From: an uncultured Psychrobacter sp.
GTDB lineage: Bacteria; Pseudomonadota; Gammaproteobacteria; Pseudomonadales; Moraxellaceae
Reading direction: 5' to 3'
DNA: 64,000 bases
NCBI RefSeq assembly: GCF_947488565.1
Contig: NZ_CANKZC010000005.1
Coordinates: forward strand, 124,001 to 188,000
Shown: positions 1 to 10,000 of the stretch, in pieces
How the letters are laid out: each line of letters begins with the position of its first letter
Numbering within the stretch: the stretch's first letter is position 1
The notes under the pieces: model-generated
Told to the model about the DNA's origin: nothing
Seen by the model: the letters and a program-made list of their open reading frames with translations, nothing else
Databases searched by the model: none
Program-made: the position numbers and the translations under genes

Positions 1-2
1 TC

Positions 3-710
3 TTGGCTAAAGGTCAGTATTATCATATCTACCACCCCTTTCATATCATGATGCATGAAGGGCGCGCAACCCAGCAGCAAATTCAGGCTTGGGTGGCCAA
101 TCGCTTTTATTATCAGATCAATATTCCGCTAAAGGACGCGGCGATCATGGCCAATTGTCCCGATCACCGTGTGCGTCAAGAGTGGATTCAGCGCATGATT
201 GACCAAGATGGTGTCTATCCTGATGGCGGTGGCCGCGAGGCGTGGTTGGGACTTGGTGAGGCGGTAGGACTGACCCGCGAGCAAATCTTGTCTGAAGAAT
301 TAGTGCTACCCGGCGTGCGCTTTGCAGTGGATGCTTATGTTAATTTTGCACGGCGGGCGACGTGGCGTGAGGCGGCCAGTAGCTCACTGACCGAGCTGTT
401 TGCCCCGCAGATTCACCAGTCGCGCCTTGAGTCTTGGCCCAAGCACTACCCATGGATAAAGGAGCAAGGCTATACCTATTTTCGCTCGCGTCTGAGTCAA
501 GCGCGCCGCGATGTCGAGCATGGTCTGACCATTACCTTGGACTCGTTTACCACGGTCGAAGAGCAGACACGCATGCTGGAGATTTTACAGTTTAAGCTTG
601 ATATTTTATGGTCAATTTTGGATGCGCTGAGCCTAGCGTACGTCCACGACCAAGCGCCTTATCAAAGCGTGACTACAGATAAGGTATGGCATAGAGGATT
701 GTTTAAATGA
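3..710 (+). CDS. pqqC: Pyrroloquinoline-quinone synthase PqqC, 5' end cut by window
   Basis: PqqC catalyses the last step of PQQ biosynthesis, the oxygen-dependent ring closure and eight-electron oxidation of AHQQ to PQQ, in the cytosol without a metal cofactor. The visible 235 residues align by memory with the family from the AKGxYYHIxHPxH block to the C-terminus, including [32 protein letters not shown] and [14 protein letters not shown]. The first visible codon is TTG at 3, an internal Leu; about 15 residues and the true start lie left of the window. The stop overlaps the pqqD start by 4 nt (ATGA), indicating translational coupling. pqqA and pqqB are expected upstream, outside the window. 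Function is very secure. Confidence 0.97.
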   Translation: MAKGQYYHIYHPFHIMMHEGRATQQQIQAWVANRFYYQINIPLKDAAIMANCPDHRVRQEWIQRMIDQDGVYPDGGGREAWLGLGEAVGLTREQILSEELVLPGVRFAVDAYVNFARRATWREAASSSLTELFAPQIHQSRLESWPKHYPWIKEQGYTYFRSRLSQARRDVEHGLTITLDSFTTVEEQTRMLEILQFKLDILWSILDALSLAYVHDQAPYQSVTTDKVWHRGLFK

Positions 711-1003
711 GTACGCCTAATGTAGTTCCCAATCTTGATTTATCGCTGGTGCCGACATGGCGGCATGGCTACCGCTTGCAGTTTGAGCCGGCACAAGACG
801 CTTATGTGCTGCTCTACCCTGAGGGCATGATTAAGCTTAATGAGAGTGCGAGCATCATCGGTCAACAAATCGATGGTCAGGCGTCCGTTAGTGACATTAT
901 CGAAAAGGTGAGCGCTATGTTTGGCGATGTGCCTGAGATCAAGCAAGACATCGTTGAGTACATGCTGGTCGCGCAGCGTGAACATTGGATTGATTTATTA
1001 TGA
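707..1003 (+). CDS. pqqD: PQQ biosynthesis peptide chaperone PqqD
   Basis: PqqD is a small RiPP-recognition (RRE) protein that binds the precursor peptide PqqA and presents it to the radical SAM enzyme PqqE. The 98-residue product has the usual family size, with a central [13 protein letters not shown] segment and a C-terminal helical region ending in the typical LVAQREHWI. It overlaps pqqC by 4 nt and pqqE by 4 nt, so the three are read as one translationally coupled unit. The ATG at 707 is the only sensible start given the overlap. Identification rests on length, motif and position between pqqC and pqqE. Confidence 0.95.
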   Translation: MSTPNVVPNLDLSLVPTWRHGYRLQFEPAQDAYVLLYPEGMIKLNESASIIGQQIDGQASVSDIIEKVSAMFGDVPEIKQDIVEYMLVAQREHWIDLL

Positions 1004-2181
1004 GCCATGACGTTGGGCTACCGCTGTGGCTGCTCGCTGAGCTGACCTATCGCTGCCCCTTGCAATGTCCGTATTGCTCCAATCCGCTGGATTATGCGCA
1101 GTATCAAGAGGAGCTGACCACGGATGAATGGTATGACGTGTTTGATCAAGCGCGGCAGATGGGCGCGGTGCAGCTGGGATTCTCTGGCGGTGAGCCGCTG
1201 GTTCGTCAGGACTTAGAAGCGCTGGTGGCTTATGCGCATAATAAAGGTTTTTATACCAATTTAATCACCTCAGGCATGGGATTGAATGAATCGCGAATTG
1301 CTAACTTAAAACAAGCCGGTCTAGATCATATTCAAATCAGCTTTCAAGCCAGCGATCCGGTGGTCAATAACGCTCTAGCAGGATCAAAAAAAGCGTTTGA
1401 ACAAAAGTATGAGATGGCGCAATTGGTCAAAGCATACGATTATCCGATGGTGCTCAACTTCGTCATTCACCGGCAAAACATCGATCAGATTGATCAGATT
1501 ATTGAGCTGTGTTTGGAGCTTGGCGCAGATACGGTCGAGCTTGCCATTTGTCAGTTTTATGGTTGGGCGTTTGAGAACATGCAAGGGTTACTGCCTACCC
1601 AAGCGCAGTTAGTGAGAGCTGAGCGCATCACCAATGCGTATCGGCAAAAAATTGCAGATAACAATATTAAATGTAAGCTTATCTTTGTGGTTCCTGATTA
1701 TTATGAAGAGCGCCCAAAGGCGTGTATGGATGGTTGGGGCAAAATATTTTTGACCGTCGCGCCTGATGGTACCGCGCTGCCTTGCCACGCTGCCCGCCAG
1801 CTGCCGCTGATGTTTCCAAACGTGCGCGATACTCAGCTGTCCCATATTTGGTATGACTCGCCAAGCTTTAATGAGTTTCGCGGTGACGCTTGGATGCCGG
1901 ATATGTGCCAAAACTGCGAAGACAAAGAGCGCGATTATGGCGGCTGTCGCTGTCAAGCCTTTATGCTGACAGGCGATGCTAACAATGCCGATCCGGTGTG
2001 TGGTAAATCACCATACCATCATCTGATTGAAGAGGCGCGCGCAAATAGCGCCTCGCCGACGCCGTTTGACGATTTGTTATTTAGAAATCCAAAGAACTCT
2101 AAGCTGGCAAACGAAAAGCTTACCAATAAAAAGCTTTTGGATAAAAATCAGCTGATTCCTACGCGTACGCTAATTGAGTAA
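1000..2181 (+). CDS. pqqE: PQQ synthase radical SAM enzyme PqqE
   Basis: PqqE is a radical S-adenosylmethionine enzyme that crosslinks the conserved Glu and Tyr of PqqA, the first committed step of PQQ formation. The radical SAM cluster motif is visible at residues 19-26 (CPLQCPYC), followed by the GGEPL motif ([11 protein letters not shown]). The C-terminal SPASM-type cysteines for auxiliary Fe-S clusters are present around [29 protein letters not shown] and VCGKS. The last 40 or so residues (after the Cys-rich part) are Asn/Lys-rich and longer than in many PqqE proteins. The ATG overlaps pqqD by 4 nt. Confidence 0.96.
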   Translation: MSHDVGLPLWLLAELTYRCPLQCPYCSNPLDYAQYQEELTTDEWYDVFDQARQMGAVQLGFSGGEPLVRQDLEALVAYAHNKGFYTNLITSGMGLNESRIANLKQAGLDHIQISFQASDPVVNNALAGSKKAFEQKYEMAQLVKAYDYPMVLNFVIHRQNIDQIDQIIELCLELGADTVELAICQFYGWAFENMQGLLPTQAQLVRAERITNAYRQKIADNNIKCKLIFVVPDYYEERPKACMDGWGKIFLTVAPDGTALPCHAARQLPLMFPNVRDTQLSHIWYDSPSFNEFRGDAWMPDMCQNCEDKERDYGGCRCQAFMLTGDANNADPVCGKSPYHHLIEEARANSASPTPFDDLLFRNPKNSKLANEKLTNKKLLDKNQLIPTRTLIE

Positions 2182-2191
2182 TGGTTTACCT

Positions 2192-3241
2192 ATGATTTTT
2201 GATGGACACATTTTTGATGGACATAATGATTTATTGACCCGCCTATGGCTGAGCAATGCCGATGATCCCGTGCATGATTTTATTTATGGCACGCTGCCAG
2301 GGCATTTGGATTTACAGCGCTGCCGTCAAGTAGGGTGGATGGGTGGATTGTTCTCAATATTTTTGCCGCCGTTTGCATATGTTAAAAACAACCATTCCGA
2401 CAAATTAACTAATACCTCAAGCTCAGATTTTACGCCGCAAGAAATCATTGATATTTGCCGTGCGCAATTACAGCTTGCGGGGCAACTACAAGAGCGCTCG
2501 AATGGTCAAATCAAAATTTGTACCACGCTGGCGCAAATTCAAACCTGTATCCAAAACCAACAATTCGCCATTGTCCTGCATTTAGAGGGCGCAGAAGCCT
2601 TTGCTATTGACCCTGAATTATTGGACGAGTTTTATGAGGCGGGTCTTAGAAGTATTGGCCTGCTTTGGAACCGAAAAACCAAGTTTGGCGATGGCTTAAA
2701 CGCGCCTTTTCCGCACTCTCCTGATATGGGGACGGGGCTTACCAACGACGGTAAAGACTTCATAAAGAAATGTACTGAAAAGCGGATGCTTATCGATGTC
2801 TCGCACATGAATGAGCGCGCGTTTTGGGACACTGCCGAGATGATTGATCAGCCTATTGTGGCGACGCATTCCAATGCCCATGCGTTATGCGCGCAGGCGA
2901 GAAACTTAACCGATCGGCAACTGCGCGCCATTAAAGACAGCAATGGTCTGGTTGGGGTCAATTTTGATGTGGCGTTTTTGCGTAGCGATGGCAAGCGCGA
3001 TACGCACACCGCGCTTGATGTGATTGTCGATCATCTTGCTTATTTGGTTGAGCATTTGGGGGACAATCACGTGGGGTTTGGCTCGGACTTTGATGGGTGC
3101 CTGTTGCCTGATGACCTAGCTGGCGTTAGTGACATCGACAAGCTTATTGAACGGATGCAGCAGCGTCACTTTTCAGATGCGTTGATTGAGAAAATAACGG
3201 CTAAAAATTGGTTTCGGGTGTTGGATACGATTTGGCAGTGA
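2192..3241 (+). CDS. Membrane dipeptidase family (renal dipeptidase, peptidase M19)
   Basis: This is an amidohydrolase-fold zinc dipeptidase of family M19. Visible family marks are the N-terminal FDGHNDLLTRLW (metal-binding H-x-D), the central HLEGAEAF (metal-bridging Glu), DVSHMNERAFWD and VATHSNAHAL (metal/substrate His), and GFGSDFDG near the C-terminus. I see no signal peptide, so it is probably cytosolic despite the family name. It starts 10 nt after pqqE; an in-frame TTG at 2174 would overlap pqqE but the ATG at 2192 fits the family N-terminus better. An M19 gene after pqqE is known in Acinetobacter-type pqq clusters that lack pqqF. A role in final PqqA-fragment processing is an inference. 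Confidence 0.88.
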   Translation: MIFDGHIFDGHNDLLTRLWLSNADDPVHDFIYGTLPGHLDLQRCRQVGWMGGLFSIFLPPFAYVKNNHSDKLTNTSSSDFTPQEIIDICRAQLQLAGQLQERSNGQIKICTTLAQIQTCIQNQQFAIVLHLEGAEAFAIDPELLDEFYEAGLRSIGLLWNRKTKFGDGLNAPFPHSPDMGTGLTNDGKDFIKKCTEKRMLIDVSHMNERAFWDTAEMIDQPIVATHSNAHALCAQARNLTDRQLRAIKDSNGLVGVNFDVAFLRSDGKRDTHTALDVIVDHLAYLVEHLGDNHVGFGSDFDGCLLPDDLAGVSDIDKLIERMQQRHFSDALIEKITAKNWFRVLDTIWQ

Positions 3242-3301
3242 GGGTAAAGTATCTTTGATTTTTAAACCAACTTTATTTTTACATTTAATCTAATGGCATA
3301 A

Positions 3302-3331
3302 AAAAGCGGGCATCTGGTGATGCCCGCTTTT
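3302..3331. terminator. Bidirectional rho-independent terminator between pqq operon and PQQ dehydrogenase
   Basis: A perfect 11-bp stem (3303-3313 with 3320-3330, core GCGGGCAT) encloses a 6-nt loop and is flanked by A and T runs on both sides. It lies between convergent genes, so it can end transcription from both. Confidence 0.88.
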
Positions 3332-3360
3332 GCGCATTAACTGCTATCAAATAGCGACGA

Positions 3361-5910
3361 CTACTGGGTGGCAGTCGCGCTTTCAGGTAGCGCATAAGCG
3401 ATGACCGAATCGCCAGTTTTAGTGCCAGTATAGCGATGACCACCTGCCACGACGACTAAGTATTGACGACCGTCACGACCTAAATAAGTGGCTGGCGTAG
3501 ACTGACCACCTGCTGGCAGACGCGCGCGCCAGATCTCATTGCCATTGGCCAGATCATAACCGCGCACATAATAATCAACTGTGCCGGACAAGAAAGCGAC
3601 GCCGCCTGCGGTGACGATAGGGCCACCGATACCGGGCACGCCGGTCTTAAAGGGCAGCGGCACAGGCGCCATATCGCGCACGGTGCCGTTGACGCGGCGG
3701 TAGACGGTCTCGCCATTGGTCAAGTCAACGCCCTGCACATAGCCCCATGGCGGCTGCTGGCATGGCAGTCCAACGCGTGACATAAAGGGCTTAACGATGG
3801 AGCCATACGGCGCGCCAAAGTTTTCATTGCCTATCGGCACATCATCGCCTGGGCGTGAGACGACTTTTTCTAGGCTGTCAGGACGCTCAACCAATTGCGC
3901 GGTAAATCCTAAATACACCGGCATGGAGAACAGCATTTGGCGTGCTGGGTCAACGGCGACCGCGCCCCAGTTTAAGACCCCAAAGCTGCCGGGATGCGTG
4001 AGCGTACCATTGAGGCTTGGCGGGGTGAAGCGGCCTTCGTAGTTTAGTTTTGCCAAGTCAATACGGCACAACATCTGATCGACTGGGGTCATGCCCCACA
4101 TTTGCGCGCCGGTGACTTCTTTGGGCGCAAAGGATATCTTAGAGACCGGCTGCGTGGGCGATAACGGCTCGCCCTCAATACCACCGCTTTGTGGTACCGC
4201 GACCTCCTCGACTGGCAGCACAGGATCCCCTGTGGCGCGGTTAAGCACAAACACCTCGCCTTGCTTGGTAGGCTGCACCAGTGCGGGTACTTTTTTGCCC
4301 TCAATGGTCAAGTCAATCAAGCTTGGCTGAGCTGGCACATCGTAATCCCATAAGTCATGATGCACCGTTTGGAAGGTCCAGCGCGGCTCACCCGTTGCAA
4401 CATCAAGCGCGGTAATGGAGGTTGAATACTCCTCCTCGGCTTCTGAGCGACCAATGCCATATTGGTCAGGCGAACCGACACCAAAGGGCACATAGACCAA
4501 GCCTAAATCTGCATCATAGCTTGACACGCTCCAGCTGTTCGGCGCGTTTTCGGTGTAGGTTTCGCCCTCTTTGATGGGCGCAGTCGCTGTTGGGTTAGCC
4601 GCATCAAAGTTCCACACCAGATCCCCTGTCGCGAGATCAAAAGCGCGAACCACGCCTGATGGCAAGGTGGTAGACACGTTGTCATTGATAGCACCGCCAA
4701 CGACGATCACATCATCAGCAATAAGGCCAGGCGAGGTACTATAATAAGCGCCAGGGGAGATATTAGGCATCCCTTGCCACAGATTGACCGTACCATCATC
4801 ACCGCCAAATCCGGGACAAATAACGCCGGTTTCCGCACTTAATGCAATTAGGCGCGCATCACGTGTGGTGATAAAAACACGTTGACGGCAATCTTGGCGA
4901 ATAGAGGCGTTATCACTTGTGATATTACCAGGCACGATAGGATTGGGGTCATTAGGTTTTGCTCTATCGACCAAAATGTTTTGGGCAACGCCTGCCGCTT
5001 TTTGCGTGGCGCTTGCACGGCTGGCCTCAAGCAGCGCCTCCGCCTCATCAGCGCTTGCAAGCGGCGCACTCGCTGCACTTACGGGTATATTGCTGCCATC
5101 ATCATAGCTGACACCGCGGCATGTGGTATAAGACGCAAGCCCTGAGGGTAAGTCTAATAGTTTGGGGTCAAAGCGCCAGCGCTCATCACCTGTCACCGGA
5201 TCAAGCGCGATGACTTCACTTTTTGGGGTACACACATACATCGTATCGTTGACAATAAGCGGCGTGGACTCAAGCGCGCTGCCCGGCAAGTCGGGGTGAA
5301 TGTCATCGCCAGCATGATACTCCCACACTTTTTCTAACTTACCGACATTGTCTGTGTTGATCTGATCAAGCGGCGAGTAGCGCTGGCCTGCGGACGTGCG
5401 CCCATAAGCGGCCCACTCACCCGGCTTGACATCATCAGCAGGGGCAGGGCCTGACGCCATACGCTCCGCTGCTAGGTCGCCATCAATCTCATGCGGTTTT
5501 GAGACAAAAGAGATGATCGCAATGACCACCCCAACGACCATCACCCCCATCAGCCCTTTACTTTCAATCGAGTACTGACCGGGGCCGGCGCGCTTCGACT
5601 CTAGGCTGCGCACCACAGGCGGCAGTAGCATGATGATGCCAAGCAGCACAATCAGCCCTTCGCGCGGTGCCATCGCCCACCAATCAAACCCAACTTCCCA
5701 TAGTGCCCAAATCAAGCTGATTATAATCACGATGGCATAAGCGACCAAAGCAGAACGCTGCCGACGCAATAACAAAATCGCGGAGATTATCAGGGGAATG
5801 GCGAGAATCACATAGCCCCAACTGCCACCAAGGCTAATCAGCCAGATGCCGCCAATGGCAAGTGCCACCCCAAGTATGAGAATCAGGATGGCGAGTATAA
5901 CTCTAATCAT
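3361..5910 (-). CDS. Membrane-bound PQQ-dependent dehydrogenase (glucose/quinate/shikimate family)
   Basis: An eight-bladed beta-propeller quinoprotein dehydrogenase that oxidises a sugar or cyclic polyol in the periplasm and passes electrons to ubiquinone. The N-terminus (about residues 1-130) holds five hydrophobic segments typical of membrane-anchored Gcd. Propeller marks include ESTPLIV, TCRGVSYDDG, HHDLWDYDVPAQP (with the catalytic Asp region), PTKQGEVFVLNR (PQQ-contacting Lys) and a C-terminal AGGHRYTG. The start is placed at ATG 5910, preceded by GGAG at 5-nt spacing; an upstream in-frame codon at 5946 lacks this. An Ala/Ser-rich insert follows TCRGVSYDDG. Glucose versus quinate/shikimate specificity cannot be settled by eye. 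It converges on the pqq operon that makes its cofactor. Confidence 0.92.
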   Translation of the reverse strand: MIRVILAILILILGVALAIGGIWLISLGGSWGYVILAIPLIISAILLLRRQRSALVAYAIVIIISLIWALWEVGFDWWAMAPREGLIVLLGIIMLLPPVVRSLESKRAGPGQYSIESKGLMGVMVVGVVIAIISFVSKPHEIDGDLAAERMASGPAPADDVKPGEWAAYGRTSAGQRYSPLDQINTDNVGKLEKVWEYHAGDDIHPDLPGSALESTPLIVNDTMYVCTPKSEVIALDPVTGDERWRFDPKLLDLPSGLASYTTCRGVSYDDGSNIPVSAASAPLASADEAEALLEASRASATQKAAGVAQNILVDRAKPNDPNPIVPGNITSDNASIRQDCRQRVFITTRDARLIALSAETGVICPGFGGDDGTVNLWQGMPNISPGAYYSTSPGLIADDVIVVGGAINDNVSTTLPSGVVRAFDLATGDLVWNFDAANPTATAPIKEGETYTENAPNSWSVSSYDADLGLVYVPFGVGSPDQYGIGRSEAEEEYSTSITALDVATGEPRWTFQTVHHDLWDYDVPAQPSLIDLTIEGKKVPALVQPTKQGEVFVLNRATGDPVLPVEEVAVPQSGGIEGEPLSPTQPVSKISFAPKEVTGAQMWGMTPVDQMLCRIDLAKLNYEGRFTPPSLNGTLTHPGSFGVLNWGAVAVDPARQMLFSMPVYLGFTAQLVERPDSLEKVVSRPGDDVPIGNENFGAPYGSIVKPFMSRVGLPCQQPPWGYVQGVDLTNGETVYRRVNGTVRDMAPVPLPFKTGVPGIGGPIVTAGGVAFLSGTVDYYVRGYDLANGNEIWRARLPAGGQSTPATYLGRDGRQYLVVVAGGHRYTGTKTGDSVIAYALPESATATQ

Positions 5911-6183
5911 AACTGCTCCAAGTGTGCCTTTAACGCTAAAAAACACACGGATACTTTGCGCATCTGTGTATCCTTATGTATTTTAAAAATAAAAACACCC
6001 AGCCGCCATAACATTTATGGCAGCGGCGTGTCGATCGATAGTTTTTAGGTCAGCAAAAAAGTGATTTTAGCTGTAGCGACGTTATTTTATAGCAAACGAG
6101 TATAAAACTTGAAACTATTCGGTAGCACAAGCGTAACGCAGTCAGCACAGGTGGGCGTCGATTTGCGTATATCGCTAGCAGGT

Positions 6184-7011
6184 TCACTCATTCAAATACA
6201 ACTCCGCCATCCCATCAAGCCGAGCCTTTACCTCCCTCCAGTTTGGCATTATTTGCGTGAGTAGCCGCCAAAAACGCTCACTATGATTGTGCTCGCTGAT
6301 ATGACACAGCTCATGCAGTATCACATAATCAATGCACTCTTTGGGTGCTTTTATCAAATGCGGATTGAGTATTAAGTTGCCTTTAGCCGAGCAACTGCCC
6401 CACTGTTTTTTCATGGTCATGAGTCTAAATGATGGCGTGCTTGTGACCCATGAGGCTTTAGGCAACACTGCCTCTAGGCACTCTGTAAAGACAAGTTTGG
6501 CTTTATCTTGATACCAGTGATCAAGTAGCCTTTTGACCTTAATCGCTCGTTTATCCGCGTCGAGCTCAGTATCACTTTGACGTAATATCACATTGAGCTT
6601 ACCGTGTCTGAGCTTTACACTAGGGCCATTCTCAGCGTTAAGCACTTTTAACACATAACGACGACCCAGATAAAACTGAGTCTCACCGCTGACATAGCGC
6701 TTGGGCAACACATGATCTTGTTGCTTGGCAAAGTCCTGTAGGCTCTGCCATATCCAGCGCGCACGCTTCATTATGGCGTCATGTATCATCTCACCCGTCG
6801 CATCGATAGGCACGGTAGCGACCACGCGCAAATCCGGATGTACTTTAATAACCACTTTACGAGGTTGTCTTAGTTGATTGGGCTTGGTATTTTCTTCAAT
6901 GAGCTTGTCGCCTTTAGACTTGCCTGTCTTTTTTTTACAAGTTGCGTCTTTACGCACGATGTCATAATCGATTTTATTATCACCATAATAAAAGTGGCCA
7001 GTCTCCGTCAT
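6184..7011 (-). CDS. YgjP-like zinc metallopeptidase (M48-related, DUF45)
   Basis: A 275-residue protein of the YgjP/DUF45 family, with the gluzincin-type motif VILHELCHISEHNHSERFW near residues 228-246 (HExxH plus a downstream His and Glu), and an upstream KKQWGSCSAKGNL block typical of the family. The N-terminal 45 residues are Lys-rich. It starts 6 nt after the hsdR stop on the same strand, so it is almost certainly cotranscribed. YgjP-type peptidases recur beside type I restriction genes in other bacteria; whether it trims HsdR or acts independently is not established from this sequence. No signal peptide is visible. Confidence 0.9.
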   Translation of the reverse strand: MTETGHFYYGDNKIDYDIVRKDATCKKKTGKSKGDKLIEENTKPNQLRQPRKVVIKVHPDLRVVATVPIDATGEMIHDAIMKRARWIWQSLQDFAKQQDHVLPKRYVSGETQFYLGRRYVLKVLNAENGPSVKLRHGKLNVILRQSDTELDADKRAIKVKRLLDHWYQDKAKLVFTECLEAVLPKASWVTSTPSFRLMTMKKQWGSCSAKGNLILNPHLIKAPKECIDYVILHELCHISEHNHSERFWRLLTQIMPNWREVKARLDGMAELYLNE

Positions 7012-7017
7012 TGCCTA

Positions 7018-10000
7018 CTACCCTCTTGCTGCTCGTGGGCTACTTGTCTCTTTCGTGCTTTTTGCTTCTCTTGACAGCCCAAGTCGGGTAATTTTTAACA
7101 CGGCTTCAATCAGATGCTGCGCTTTATCGATACCCAAATCAGCAAACAGCATGGGCAGTAAGTGTCGATTGATGGCGTTTTCAATTTCACTTGGATTGAG
7201 TGAATATTCCGCCACATTGGTTTTTACCACATTATCAATTTCAAAAGCGTAAGCGATCAGCTTGTCATTATCCAGCTCTGTATCCGCTAAGCCATCTTTG
7301 TCACCAGCAGCGTCAAATAGGTGCTTAAACAGACCAAAATACGCTTGCGCATGTTTGTTTAATTTGCCATTATCATCGATGAAGTCATCAGGCATACCTG
7401 CGACATCACGGTCTTTTACCGTTTGCTCAAAACTGGCAAACATCATATATTGCTTTACGGGCGCATCAAACATCGCTTTGGCATCTGCAATCGCTTGCTT
7501 GAGCAGTTTAGAGAAATACGCTTGGGCATACGGATCATCCGCCAAATCCTGCTCAATCATCTTGGTGACCCGGCCCGTGATTTTGTCAGTCTGGTTACGG
7601 GCCTCATCGTCACTTAACGCTTCAGGCCTCACCTCTTTACCCAACTTGCCTAAATTGCCTAAATTGCCAACCAAGTAAGCCCCTTTTGGCGCGCGAACTT
7701 CTAGACCTGCGATATGCTTATCGAGTAAGCTGCGAATATCGGCTTCATACTCATCATAATCGATGGTCTCATCAGCATCCTCGCGCACTTGCTTACGCAG
7801 ATTGATAAAGGCTTTTAGATCGGCTTTGTAGCGCTCGCGCTTGCTATCAAAGGACTTATCTGCAAAGAACGATGCTGATTGCAGCGCAATTTTCATGGCG
7901 TTAGAAAATGCGGTCAAAGCTGCATAAAAGTCGTCACGTGCTTTAAGCTTGGTATCGACCACTCTGCCATCGATTTCCTGCATCTTTGGCGCAAGCACTT
8001 GGCGCAGTGCTTGACCGTCTTGCTTGTTTTTGACCGATGAGAATATTGCCCACAGCTCACTATGCAACCTTGGTAGCTGCTTATACTCGGTATCCATGGC
8101 ATGATATAGACCTTTGAGGTCTTCGATGTCAAAGCCACCTTGCGTACGCTCGGCCAAATCTTGATATTTTTCAATGGTGATGTCTAGCTCCGTCAAAACA
8201 CCACGATAATCAATCAAGTAGCCAAAACGCTTCTTCTCATGTAAGCGGTTCACCCGTGCAATCGCTTGAATAAGATTGTGCTGTTTTAGGGGCTTATCGA
8301 TATACAGTACGGTGTTCTTTGGCTCATCAAAGCCGGTTAATAGCTTATCGACGACGATCATGATGTCAGGACCCTCATCGGTGCTAAAGGCGTCTATAAT
8401 GGCTTCGGTATAGACCTTTTCGTCACCGCCGTACTGCTTAGCGACATTATCTTGCCACCATCTCTGCACGATGTCTTTTGATTCGCCGTCAACGGTGTCA
8501 TGACCTTCACGGGTATCAGGCGCTGACATGGCAACCACTGACGTCACTTTACCAATCTTATCCAATGCCATTTTATAGCGAATCGCTGAGGCTTTAGAAT
8601 CACAAGCCAGCTGACCCTTTAGATACTGCTGCTTAAAGTTTTGGAAGTGGTCAGAGATATCATGCGCGATGAGCTCAATACGACCCTCTACCTGATAAAT
8701 TTGACCTTTTTGGGAGAATTTACGCTTGAGATCATTCTTTTGCTCCTCGCTAAGCTGTTGGGTGATACGGTCAAACCAGCTATCGATGGCAGCATCATTG
8801 GTATTTAATTCAGGAACGCGCTCTTCGTAGAGCAATGGCGTGACAGTCTTGTCTTTGACCGCTTGCTGCATGGTGTAGGAGTGGATAATACTGCCGAATT
8901 TGTTTTCGGTCTTGTCATCTTTTAAGAGAGGCGTACCCGTAAAGGCGATAAAGGCGGCATTTGGTAGCGCCTGCGTCATGCGGATATTGTTCTCACCGTT
9001 TTGGCTACGGTGACCTTCATCAACCATGACGATGATGTTTGGGCTGTCGTTGTAGCATTCTTCATACTTAACGGCTGAGCCAAACTTATTAATGATGGAG
9101 AAAATAACACGCTCATTACCCTGACCGATTTGCTCAGCTAAGCGGCGACCAGAAGTTGCCATGGCGTCGCGACTATCACGTTTGCTGGTTAGGACACCGC
9201 CCGACTTAAAGGTATTACTGAGCTGCTTTTCTAGATCGACACGGTCCGTCACGACTATTATTCGGCAAGCTTTGAGCTCATTTAACCAAATCAAAGCTTT
9301 AGAGAAAAACACCATGGTAAAAGATTTACCACTGCCGGTGGTGTGCCAAATGACACCACCTTGCCGACTACCCGATTTACTATTAGGGCCATCAGGGCCA
9401 TCAGGGCCATCAAAGCTGCTGATACGTTCAATCAAAGCTTTGATACCAAAGACCTGCTGATAACGGGCAACAATCTTACCTGCCTTTTTATCAAACAAGG
9501 TAAACAGGCGCATCATCTCAAGCAAACGCTGCGGCTGTAATAAGCTAACGATTAAGCGGTCTTGATCGGTAACTTGCAGGTCACCGCCATTAATTAATGA
9601 TCGATATTCGTTTTTCGCAGAAGCTGGACGATGGTTAAACAGACTCTCAATCTGCTCATTAGTAAGCTTTTGGTTTTTTAGACGGGCAAACTCGGCCTCA
9701 GATATTTCTTCCTCAACCCATTTTGCCCAAAACTTTCTAGGCGTGCCGCAAGTGGCATACAGTCCGTCGTGACCATTGACCGCGAGCAGTAACTGACTAT
9801 AGGCAAACAGATGCGGAATTTCTTTTTGATGTTGATTACGAATATGCTGCGAGACCGCTTGGACATTGGTCGATTGCCCTTCTCTAGTAGAATCAGGGCG
9901 TTTGGCCTCAATGACCGCCAGCGGTAGACCGTTCACAAAGCAGACGATATCAGGTGTACGATTGTTCGTGCTTTCACTATTTTGTACGACAAACTCTTCG

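Noticed and set aside
3361..5946. Upstream start of the PQQ dehydrogenase at 5946
   Set aside because: The ATG at 5910 has GGAG at proper spacing and starts directly with the first membrane helix.
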